Source: Ursus arctos
Taxonomy: Eukaryota; Chordata; Mammalia; Carnivora; Ursidae
Assembly (NCBI RefSeq): GCF_023065955.2
Contig: NW_026623078.1
Location: forward strand, 9,558,199 to 9,622,198
Direction of reading: 5' to 3'
Length of the DNA: 64,000 nucleotides
Shown here: one piece after another, positions 1-9,846 of the stretch
How positions within the stretch are numbered: the stretch's first letter is position 1
Layout: the number at the start of each line of letters is the position of its first letter
Notes under the pieces: generated by a model
What the model was told of the DNA's origin: nothing
What the model saw: the letters and a program-made list of their open reading frames with translations, nothing else
The model's database searches: none
Program-made: the position numbers and the translations under genes

Positions 1-1640
1 AACCTTGCACAAGGACAAAGAAAATGTTTGTTTATGTGAGTAGGTTTATGTGTGTCAAGTGCTACTAGTTTTCCTTCATATGAGAATGTTTTGATTTCCC
101 CTTTATTCCTGAAGAATATTTTTGTTGGGTATATAATGTGGAGCTGTAATTTCTTTTCTTTCATCCTTTGAAAAATATTTTATCTTTTGTGTCTTTCCTG
201 TGTGCTTTCTCATATGCTGTCCTTAGAATTCATTTCACCTGTAAGAAAGGTGTTGTTTCTCTCACTGATTTAAAGATTTCCCTTTGTTTTCTGTTTCCAG
301 TTTGACTTGATGCACCTTGATCTGGATTTTTTGGATTTACACTCCTTGGGTTTCACTCAGCTTCTTGAATCTCTAGTTTTATAATTTTTTTGACCAAATT
401 TGAGAAGGTTCAGCCATTAATTTTTTTAAAAATAATTTTTAAGCCCTACTGTTTTTCTTCTTTTCTCTTGGAAATTTAATGACAGAAATGTTAGAACTTT
501 AATTAAATCTCACATATCCAAGGAGTTTTATTATTTTAATCTATTTACTTTTGTTGTTCAGATTGAGTAGTTTATATTGTTCTGTCTCCACCCTCACTTA
601 TTTTTTCCTCTTTCCTTTCCATTCTTTTGAGCCCATCCATTGAATTTTTATTTTTTTCCCAGTTTTGGATTTTATTGTTCAGTTCTAAAATTTCCACTTG
701 GTTTTTTATCACTTCTGTCTCTTCACTAAGAGTATTCAGGGCGACAACAGTTTTTTCTATTTGTTTCAAACATATTCTTAATTTTTTAGAGAAGCATTTC
801 TATGATGGCATTAAAATTCTTGTTAGATAATTTCAAAATCTCTGTCATCTCAGTGTTGATTCCTATTAACTGTCCTTCCTCATCAAAGTTGAGGTTTTTG
901 TGGTGTGTATGATACATTTTGATAACTGATTTTCCATTGCCCTGAATATTTTGGATATTATGTTATGAGGATTTGGATGTTATTTAAATATTCTGCTGTA
1001 TCTGGATTCTACTGACACCATTCTGGTAGAGAAAATGGAGGGCAACCCCTTGCTATCTACAATGGGGATAGAAAGCAAGGTTCCCTACTCATCCCCTGTT
1101 GGCACTCAGGTAATAGAGAGGTTGTGGTAGGGAGTCCTGTGACACCATCCTAATGAGAGGAAGAAGAGTGTCTCATTACAACTCCATACATGGCATCCAC
1201 AGACATCAAGTTGGGGATGCAATAGTGCTCATTGTTACCCAGTAGGGATTAAAGCACTGTACTCTATTCAGCTTTCTGTGATACCACCTTGTCAGGAGGG
1301 TTGGAGTGCCTTGGTAAAAATCCAGACTGTTTATTTATGCTCTAAAAGTTTTCTGATGCTAGGCAGCTCCTTTTCTAGTCCTTTGGTTAGGGAGAATAAT
1401 GGTTTTAGGATTCTTGTGTGTGTGTGTGTGTGTGTGTGTGTGTCTTTTCTTTCTGTTTGTGTCCAGGTTGTCAAATTCCTCCCAAACCCATTCTGGAATA
1501 TAGGAGAAAAAAAAGAAAAACCAGAGAATCCACTTTCACTTCACCTCATTCAGCTAGGTGATGGAAAAAAAGATAGAATATGATGTATGGGTGAAACTGT
1601 TCTGGAATATCATGGAAGAATTGTACATCCTTAACTTATA
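1..1640 (-). mobile_element. Ancient L1 (5'UTR/ORF1 part, HAL1/L1M-like), antisense
   Basis: Read on the minus strand this resembles the 5' half of an old L1. A Lys/Glu-rich coiled-coil-like stretch (572-769, minus) looks like ORF1 N-terminal sequence. Around 1020-1320 there are degenerate repeating blocks (a 'tgacacca' or 'gataccacc' core followed by a 'gtgcctc'-like stretch) typical of old L1M 5'UTRs. No reading frame is intact. The element is cut by the window edge. The family call rests on remembered consensus sequence, so HAL1 or L1M is uncertain. Confidence 0.5.
1415..1442. repeat. (TG)14 microsatellite
   Basis: Uninterrupted TG dinucleotide run inside the old antisense L1. It is a simple repeat likely to vary in length. 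Confidence 0.95.
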
Positions 1641-3397
1641 ATTATTGTCTAGGTTTCAGTCATCTGGGCACACCTATCTGAAAGGGAGGCTGGGGATTGT
1701 AATCCAGCTGTGTGACCAGGAAGAAAATATTAGTTTGGTGAATATCCAGGCAGTCTCTATCACACTGTGGTGTGGTAATTTTACCAAAACTCTTATATCC
1801 TACACTTCTTTCTTTTTTTCAATACCCAAATTGAAAGTCTTCAGTCTTGGATCTGCAAAGCCATTCATTTTATTTTCTTCTATGACTGGGTTTCTGATGT
1901 TGTTAGAAAGATCATGTTTGAGTAAACTGGTCTTCTAAAACCTTTTGGTCTCAATCTCAGCCATCCAATATGGATTTGCTTCACTCATGTGAAGTTCAAA
2001 ATTGGTGTTTTGATTAAAGTGCATCCAGGGGGAGAAAAGAACATCCAGGGAGTAGTGGTGTTAATGAAGTAGATGAACAGCTTTATTGAGAGAATGAATG
2101 TAATAAAGCCTGGAGATATTGTTTTTTTCATCAGAATGGGATCTACATGTCTTTATAATACTTTGTACAAGCATACAGATCAAGCCATAAAAAAATGAAG
2201 TGAATGAAAAGAAATGAATTGAATGAAATGAAATGAATGAAAACCAATTCTAATGGCTAAAAGGACAAAAGGGTGTATCACATTTATGCAACTAAGTATA
2301 CATTGCTAAATATTTCTGAAAGACTCAGGAAAGAAAATATCTCTCAAAATATTTCAAAAAGGGAAGCTGTTGACTGAAAAGGAAAGTAATAACCAGGAAT
2401 GAAAAATGTGAGATATATTTAACATTTCTCCCACAGAGTTGTTCTTTGGACCAACAGTAGGCCAACTTTAATTGGAAATACAACTGCAGTTTTGCTTTCC
2501 ATGTTTTGTTATCCACAGTCAACCTCAGTTTGGAAGCAGTCTGACATATCCTCAGAAGGTGAGTTGTAGCCTAATGTTATGTCCCATGCTTACATCATTC
2601 ACCTCACTTTGTCTTATTATGTAAGCATGTTATCATCTCATATAATCAAAAGAAAAAGAAGGGTAAGTACAGCACAAGATATTTGGAGAGAGAGAAACCA
2701 CATTCATGTAACTTTGATTACAATATATTGTTATAATAGTTCTACCTTTTCACTAATTACTGTTGTTAATCTCTTACTGTACTTAACTCATAAATTAAAC
2801 TTTTTTGGAGAAAAAAAAATGGTGTGTATAGGGTTTGGTACCATCTGTGGTTTTAGGCATCCACTGCGAGTCTTAGAACATATTCCTCAAAGAATAAAGA
2901 AGGGACTACTCCAATCATTTATATAAAAATTATATAAAAATGCATTACTTATATAAAAAAATAAGGTTAATGAGGCCATCTTGGCTTTAAACATTTGTTA
3001 TTAAGTCTCCTCAGAAGTCAATTCTGAGAAGTAAGGGCTTAAAATAAATGTAAATCCAGTTACATGAAATTGAAAACACCATAGTTCTAAAATCTATGAA
3101 TAAGTGCATTTCTTTTTTTCAAAGATTTTAGTTAGATAGCTATATTGGTTATTTAATTTTGTATTTCCCTATCCCCATATTTGAAAGTTTTGAGGTTTTG
3201 ATTTATAATTCATATTTTATCCTAAAGATAAGACACATGTTTCCTTTTTCCCAAGTAAGCATTTTCATATGTTATGCTTACAGAGGCAGAAATAATAGTA
3301 AAGTGACTTTAGGCATGAGAAATGGGAATCATACCTGCCTCTATCTTTGACAATAGAATACCAAAGATGTAATTCAGTATCAAGAACCCACACAATA
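1641..3397. other. AT-rich spacer, no recognised gene
   Basis: No gene is seen. At 2190-2245 there is an imperfect purine repeat built of GAATGAAAT-like units. At 2920-2960 there are repeated TATATAAAAA blocks. The segment 1650-1780 may be a further ancient repeat that I cannot name. The 115-codon frame at 2579-2926 has no recognisable domain and is treated as chance. Confidence 0.5.
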
Positions 3398-3575
3398 GGG
3401 GCGCCTGGGTGACTCAGTCATTAAGCGTCTGCCTTTGGCTCAGGGTGTGATCCCAGAGTCCTGGGATCGAGCCCCATATCAGTCTCCTCTGCTGGGAGCC
3501 TGCTTCTTCCTCTCCCACTCCCCCTGCTTGTGTTCCCTCTCTCTCTGTCAAATAAATAAATAATTTTTTTTAAAA
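3398..3575 (+). mobile_element. Can-SINE, full length
   Basis: tRNA-derived carnivore SINE. The head GGGGCGCCTGGGTGACTCAG carries a pol III A-box-like segment. A B-box-like GATCGAGCC lies near 3466. A CT-rich body follows and the tail is (AAATAA)n then T/A-rich. It is flanked by a perfect 16-bp target-site duplication, aagaacccacacaata, at 3382-3397 and 3576-3591, which fixes both ends and shows L1-mediated insertion. The perfect TSD suggests a relatively recent event. Confidence 0.97.
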
Positions 3576-3591
3576 AAGAACCCACACAATA

Positions 3592-4175
3592 AAAAATTCT
3601 TACAAATAAGCTTATCCTTACCATTATAGGCACATGGCTTAAAGTATGTATGCAAGAAAGGCAGTTTTTATTGACAAATTTATGTAAGTAAGTAATAATA
3701 GAAGTAACTCATATTTCAAAACTAAAATATTCAGGAAAAAAGGTGTTAATATATATATATATTTAATATATTTTATTTTAACATATAAATATAAATATAA
3801 GGTATATGTATCTCATTATTTTTATTTGAAAGTTCTGTTATTTCTCATTTAATCAGGTTGATACTTTCATTACAAGTAAGAAGTTGCTTTTAAAGCAATG
3901 CTAAGATCATTCAAACCAGAATTAGTGAATGTAATACAAGTATATGTAACAAATTTCTAAGAAAAATAAATTTTAAAATGTTGCAACTCTAAGGTTGATA
4001 AGTCAGATATGCCATGCACTGATAGTGTGCATTTTGCATTATAAGCATAAAAGTAAAACTTTTTTAATTCCTTCTAGATCCTATTTTGACCTGGTTTAAG
4101 CATAAGAAGGGAGTGATTTTTAGTTGAAGTTTATGTCCTCAGCAACCTTATTTTCTGATTAAAAAACAAAAACAT
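3592..4175. other. AT-rich spacer
   Basis: No gene or identifiable element. There is a short (AT)n stretch near 3752-3764 followed by TAAATATAAATATAA. Confidence 0.6.
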
Positions 4176-4368
4176 GGGGACACCTGGGTGGCTCAGTAGG
4201 CTGAGCATCCAACTCTTGATTTCAGCTCAGGTTATGCTCTCAGGGTCATGAGATCAAGTCTTACACTGGGCTCCACACTCAGTGTGGAGTCTGTCTCTCT
4301 CCCTCTGCTCTCCCCCCCGCCCAACACTCACTCATTCTCTCAAATAAATAAATAAGTAAAATCTTTTA
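4176..4368 (+). mobile_element. Can-SINE, older copy
   Basis: The head GGGGACACCTGGGTGGCTCA, a B-box-like region, a CT-rich body and an AAATAAATAAATAAGTAAAATCTTTT-type tail identify a SINE. The middle motif (catccaactcttgatttcagctc) marks a subfamily other than the copy at 3398. Flanking duplication is weak (AAAAACAT before and AAAAATAT after), consistent with greater age. Confidence 0.93.
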
Positions 4369-4585
4369 AAAATATGATTAAGAAAATATTCATGAGCTCA
4401 TGTCAGCCTCCCAAAAGCTCTATGAAATGTGACAACTATATTTGGTTGTCAAAACTGATTAGATTTAATTATTTAAAATGCCTCACAATTTCTTATGGCT
4501 CAAGTTTCATTATCACCTCTAAATTATTTTAAACATCTGGTATCTGATTACTTTCCAAATACTACCTTTGCAAAATAGCCTACAA
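4369..4585. other. Short spacer
   Basis: AT-rich sequence with nothing recognisable. It may be a decayed upstream part of the following L1. Confidence 0.4.
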
Positions 4586-6226
4586 TCAAATACAAATGGA
4601 AAAATTATTTATTTTAGATAAATAAATATAATATGCCTTATTAATAGAATAAAGATAAAGAAACATATAATCACATAGACACAGACAATTAATTTGACAA
4701 CATTCAACACCCTTTAATGTTAAAAAATCAATACATTGGTTATTAAGGCTATATCCAATAAAAGTCATATATGATAAACACATAGCTAACATCACAATTA
4801 ATAATGAAAGAATTAATTCTTCCTCCCTAAGATCAGGAACAAGATAAGGATGTCTACTCTCATCACTTCTATTCAGCAATGTAATAGGGGTTTTAGCCAC
4901 AGCAATTGGCAAGAATGAAATAAAAACTCTCCAGATTTGAAAGAAAGACGTACAAGTATCTCTATCTGCAGATAACATCATCTGGGACACTAAGAATTCT
5001 AAAAAATACACATACACTCATACACACACATTATTAGAACTAATAAATGAGTTTGGTAAGGCAGCAAAATAAAAGTTCAATATACAAAAATCAGTTGTAT
5101 TTCTATAGGCTAACAATGGATTATCTAAAAATGAAATTAAGGAAACACTTCCATTTACAATAACATCAAACTGAATAAAATGCTTAAGAAAAATGTAACA
5201 AAAGGAGAATAAGAGTTTTATTCTGAAAACTACAATAAGTTACTTAAATACATTAAAGAAGATTTAAATAAGTGAAAAGATATTTCATGTTTATAAATTG
5301 GAAAAGTTAGTATTATTAAGATACCCTTTTCAAACTGCTCTACAGTTTTAATACAATTACTACTAAAATCCCAGCTGGGTTTTTGCTTGTTTGTTTGTTT
5401 GTTTTATTTGTTTAGAAACTGATAAGCTAATCCATTTGGATCCATCCATTTGGAAATGCAAAGGACCCAGAACACAAAAATCAATCTTGCAAAATAAGAA
5501 CAAATTTTGAGAACCCTTGTTTCCCAATTTTGAAAGTTAATAAACATCTGCAATAATCAAAACCTGTGTGGTTCTGACACACAGGTAGATATATTGATTA
5601 GTGGAAGTAGGAGAGGATACTGAAATACTCTTAAATTTGTTCTCAACTGATTTTCAACAAGAATGCTAAGACAATTCAATAGGGAAAGAAAAATAATTTC
5701 AATTAAATAGTGCTGAGATAACTGGATATCCACATGTAAAAGAATGTAGCTGGACCTCTACCTCATATTGTATACAAAAATAACTTCATAATAAGATCAT
5801 AAACCTAAATGTAAGAGCTACAAAATCTATGAAGTAAACATAGGGATAAATCATCAAGACCTTTGATTAATTAATACACTTTTTTTAGATTTGACACCCA
5901 AAACAGTAGCAAATTAAGAAAAGCCACATGAATTGTATTACATCAAAATTTAATGTCATACTAAACATGACAACATCGAGAAAGTCAAAACACACCCCCA
6001 CAGAATGGGAGAAATGTTTTCAAGTTATATATTGGATAAAGAAGAGAAATACAGAATATACAAAGAACCCTTACAACTTAAAAATTTTAAAAAGCTAATA
6101 ATCCAATTTAAAAATGGATAGTGGATTTGAATAATATTTAATTATATAACATAAACAAATACACAATTAGCAATTAAAAGATGCTCAACATGAACAACCA
6201 TTAGAGAAATATAAATCAAAACCACA
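4586..6226 (+). mobile_element. Old L1, ORF2 reverse-transcriptase to C-terminal part, sense
   Basis: Plus-strand frames, many times broken, read as L1 ORF2. Around 4825-4860 is the [12 protein letters not shown] RT block. Around 4965-4990 is the degenerate active-site region (S-A-D-N in place of F-A-D-D). Later comes the NEWEKCFQ-like region before 6030. The copy stops near 6226 in the ORF2 C-terminal region without a 3'UTR or poly(A). The long minus-strand frame at 4586-5017 is only the antisense shadow. Confidence 0.85.
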
Positions 6227-6228
6227 GA

Positions 6229-7660
6229 GAACCCAGAAAAGCCAACACAATACTGAAGGGGAAGAACAAAGTTGGAGGACTGACACTACCCAACCTCAAG
6301 ACTTACTATGAAGCTGCAGTAAGTAAGACAGTGTGGCATCAGTAAAGAATAGACAAATAGACCAATGGAATAGAATAGAGAGCCCAAAAACAGACCCACA
6401 TAAATACATCAACTGACCTGCAACAAAGAAGCAATAGAGCAAAAATAGTCTTGTTCACACATGGTGTTGCAACAACTGAACATCCACAAGTGAAAAAAAA
6501 AAATCTAGACACAGAGCTCATACCTTTACAAAATGTAATTCAAAATGGGTCACAATCTAAATGTAAAATGCAAAACTACAAAATTTCTAGAGGACAACAT
6601 AGCAGAAAACCTAGATTGCCACAGGTATACTGACTTTTCAGATACAACACTGAAGCAAGATGAACTTAATTAAAATTAAAAGTTTCTGTCCTATAAAAGA
6701 GAATGAAAGAGAGAGAATGAAAATGCAAGCCACAGACAGGTATAAAATATTTGCAAAGATGTAGCTGATAAATAGTTATTAAATTATGCAAAGAACTCTT
6801 AAATCTCAAAAGTAAGAAAACAAATAACCCAATTAAAAATTGGCCAAAGATCTTAACAGACATCTCACCAGAGAAGATACACAGATGGCAAATAATCAGA
6901 TGAAAAGATGTTCATCGTATGTCATCAGGGAAATGTAATTTAAAACAATGTGATACTAGTCTTTACCTACTAAAATGACCAAAACCCAAAAACTGACAAC
7001 ATCAAATGCAGGAGAAGATATGGACCAACAGGAACTCTCATTCTTACTGAGGAGAATGCAAAATGGTACAGCTACTTTGGAAGACAGTTCAGTAGTTTTT
7101 TACAAAACTAAAAATTTTTTTACAAATGATCCAGCAATCACATTCTGTGGTATTTGCCTAAAGGAATTGAAAACTTATGTCTACACAAAAACCTGCACAT
7201 GAATGTTTATAACAGCTTTATTCATAACTGGCAAAACTTGGAAGCAAGTAAGATGCTCTTCAGTAGGTGAATGAGTAATAATAGTAGTACACCCAGACAA
7301 TGGGATCTTGTTCAGTGCTAAAAAATAAATGAACTATCAAGCCATGAAATAGATGGAGGAAACTTAAAAGTATATTACTAAGTGAAAGAAGCCAATCTGA
7401 GAAGGCAGCATACAGTGTGAGTCTAACAATATGATGTTTGAAAACAGGCAAATCATGGAGGTAGTGGTTGCCAGGGGTTAATGTGGAGGGAAAATGAATT
7501 TTGTTTTGATTAAAATACACCAAACTTAGTTTGAGGTGATGGTTGCACAACTCTGGATATACAAAACCTTTCAATAATATATTTAACATGAACACATTTT
7601 ATGACATATTATTTCTTAACAAAGACTATAAATGAGGACTATTTATTTTAAGTGAAGACT
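6229..7660 (+). mobile_element. Old L1 3' part (ORF2 C-terminus plus 3'UTR), sense
   Basis: The sequence restarts upstream in ORF2 (GLTLPNLKTYYEA-like translation near 6280, then the TNGIE.RAQKQ region) and continues through the ORF2 C-terminal region near 7140-7300 into a 3'UTR ending about 7620-7660. It therefore repeats ORF2 coordinates already present in the preceding fragment. Either there were two separate insertions or one element was rearranged. No frame is intact. Confidence 0.85.
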
Positions 7661-7709
7661 GGAAAATAGCATCGGAAAGTGCTGAAGAACTTAAAAATAA
7701 TTTTTAAAC

Positions 7710-7725
7710 AAATCAGTGGTTTTTG
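7710..7725 (+). repeat. 5' target-site duplication of L1-A
   Basis: AAATCAGTGGTTTTTG is repeated exactly at 14153-14168. The pair fixes the ends of the L1 between them. Confidence 0.97.
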
Positions 7726-8149
7726 GGGAATGGAGTTAAGATGGCGGAGGAGTAGGGGACCCCTTTTTCAGCCGGTCCCCTGAGTCGAGCTGGATAGGTA
7801 CCAGACCAGCCTAAACAACCATGGAATCAGCCTGAGACACAGGAAGATACATCTGGATCTCTACAAATGAACATCTCCAGCGCTGAGTATTGAGGTACAA
7901 AGCAGGGAGCCATGAAACCGCACACAGATATCGGAAGATAAACGGAAGGGGGAGGGAGCCGCTGCGTTCGGGCGCCGGGAAGCGGCAGCCACCTGCATGG
8001 GGGAGCGGGTGACTCATGGACGGCACCCGCGAGAGAGTGGACTGAGACCGGTGAGCCGGGAGCGTGCGCCACCAGGCATCTCGAGGAACTCCGGAATCCC
8101 GGTGTGCTCACCGGGCATAGACTGAGACCCGGAGATCTGGGAGCGCACC

Positions 8150-8182
8150 GGGGCGGGGGGGCAGGGGGGTGGTGGGGGGTGG
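8150..8182 (+). promoter_or_regulatory. G-run cluster, potential G-quadruplex
   Basis: Four or more runs of G (lengths 4, 7, 6 and 6, plus shorter ones) with one- to three-base gaps fit the G3+N1-7 rule for intramolecular quadruplexes. It lies in the L1-A 5'UTR on the sense strand. Confidence 0.7.
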
Positions 8183-8591
8183 CTGGCGGCTGGCGGCTGG
8201 CGGCGTTAGAAACACAAAGGACAGAGACGCATCAGCCCTGGAAGTGAGGGCTGCAACGCTGGGTGTGGGGCGCACATCCCGGGACGCTGCAGGGTTGAGC
8301 AGCAGTAATGGAGTTAAAGTGGCCAGAACATCAGTGGAGAACGGGCCACAGTCCCTCTGTTCTGTGACAATGCAGCCTCTGCTGCTCTGACTCTCAGAAG
8401 AGGCATAACAGACCACCAGGGAAAGCCGCCAGAGAACAAAAGCCTGGAAATACTGGCTCACAGCGTGCCCATCCCTATCCCCCCTCGCAGGGGACACGGA
8501 GACTCTACCCAAACAGGGTTGCCTGAGTATTGGCGCGGCAGGCCCCTCCCCCAGAACACAGAAGGCAGGCTGAAAAATCAAGAAGCCCACA

Positions 8592-8787
8592 ACCCGGGGT
8601 GCCTGGGTGGTGCAGTCATTGAGCGCCTGTCTTCGGCATAGGGCGTGATCCCAGCGTTCCGGAAAGGAGTCCCTCATCGGGCTCCTCCGTTGGGAGCCTG
8701 CTTCTTCCTCTCCCACTCCCCTGCCTCTGTTCCCGTTCTTGCTGACTGTCTCTCTCTCTCTCAGATAAATAAATAAAATCTTTAAAG
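8592..8787 (+). mobile_element. Can-SINE nested in L1-A 5'UTR
   Basis: The head GGGGTGCCTGGGTGGTGCAG is followed by the TTCTTCCTCTCCCACTCCCC body, a CT run and an AAATAAATAAAATCTTTAAA tail. The exact 12-bp TSD AAGAAGCCCACA lies at 8580-8591 and 8788-8799. It was inserted after L1-A. It also supplies the start and N-terminal part of the long antisense frame at 8108-8866. Confidence 0.96.
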
Positions 8788-8888
8788 AAGAAGCCCACAT
8801 CCCTAAGATCCCTATAAAACAAGGGGCACGGCCTGGGACCCAGTCAATAATTTGGGCTCTGGACAACCCTGCAACCTCTCCTCATCAG

Positions 8889-9774
8889 AGTGACAAGAAT
8901 GAGAAGCCCCCCACCCAGCAAAGAAAAGACAGTGAGTCTGTGGCCTCTGCCACAGAAATAATGGATATGGATGTAACCAAATTATCAGAAATGGAATTCA
9001 GAATAACGAAGGTCAAAATGATGAGTAGAATTGAAAAAAGTATTAACGAAAAGGTTACTGAGAATATAGAATCCCTAAGGACAGAAATGAGAGCGAATTT
9101 GACAGAAATTAAAATTTCTATGAGCTAAATGCAGGCAAAACTAGAGGCTCTGACGGCCAGGGTCACCAAAGCGGAGGAAAGGGTTAGTGAATTGGAGGAT
9201 GGGTTAATAGAGGAAAAAATGAAAATAGAAGATGGTCTTAAAAAAATCCACGCCCACAAATGTAGGTTATGGGAGATTACTGACTCAATGAAACGATCCA
9301 ATGTTAGAATCATCGGCATCCCCGAGGGGGTGGAGAAAAACAGAGGTCTAGAAGAGATATTTGAACAAATTGTAGCTGCAAACTTCCCTAATCTAGCAAG
9401 GGAAACAAACATTCGTGTCCAAGAGGCAGAGAGGACCCCTTCCAAACTCAACCACAACAAACCTACGCCACGTCACGTCATAGTGCATTTCGCAAATATT
9501 AGATCCAAGGATACAGTATTGAAAGCGGCCAGGGCAAAGAAATTTCTCACGTACCAAGGCAAAGGCATCAGAATTACGTCAGACCTGTCTACACAGACCT
9601 GGAATGAGAGAAAGGGTTGGGGGAGCATATTTAAAGCTCTTTCAGAGAAAAACATGCAGCCAAGGATCATTCAGAATTGATGGAGAAATAAAGATGTTCC
9701 AGAATCGCCAGTCATTAACCAATTTCGTAAACACAAAACCAGCCCTACAGGAGATATTAAGGGGGGTTCTATAA
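8889..9774 (+). pseudogene. L1-A ORF1 (RNA-binding chaperone), broken
   Basis: ORF1p normally forms a trimer that coats L1 RNA. The frame opens without a clear ATG. An ATG at 8899 lies in another frame, and the first in-frame Met is about 8961, so the start is uncertain. An N-terminal coiled coil (Glu/Lys heptads, about 8990-9240) is followed by the RRM-like block with NVRIIGIPEGVEK near 9300 and the C-terminal domain with ARAKKFLTYQGKGIRITSDL near 9525-9590. A TAA at 9126-9128 cuts the coiled coil. A frameshifting deletion near 9667 gives a stop at 9678-9680. The original ending, ILRGVL then TAA at 9772-9774, is still readable in another frame. Not functional. Confidence 0.93.
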
Positions 9775-9846
9775 AGGTAAAAAGGCCCCAAGAGTGATAC
9801 ACAAAAGATAGTCACAACCAATACAAACAAAGACTTTACTGGCAAC

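Larger units (their letters stand above)
7726..8890 (+). promoter_or_regulatory. L1-A 5'UTR internal promoter region
   Basis: This is the position of the L1 internal pol II promoter. It begins GGGAATGGAGTTAAGATGGC. AAGATGGCGG at 7738-7747 fits the YY1 consensus, which in human L1 sets the start site. The region is CpG- and GC-rich against an AT-rich window. It has a G-run cluster at 8150-8182 and three tandem CTGGCGG-like units near 8182-8205. A SINE interrupts it at 8592. Promoter activity is inferred from the family. Confidence 0.75.

Noticed and set aside
2579..2926. 115-codon plus-strand frame
   Set aside because: No homology recognised. It lies in AT-rich spacer and lacks any supporting signal.
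3398..3475. tRNA gene in a SINE head
   Set aside because: The A- and B-box-like motifs belong to a tRNA-derived SINE. The cloverleaf is not maintained and the CT-rich body and A-rich tail follow directly.
4586..5017. 143-codon minus-strand frame
   Set aside because: It is the antisense shadow of a sense-strand L1 ORF2 fragment (the plus strand reads the [12 protein letters not shown] block).
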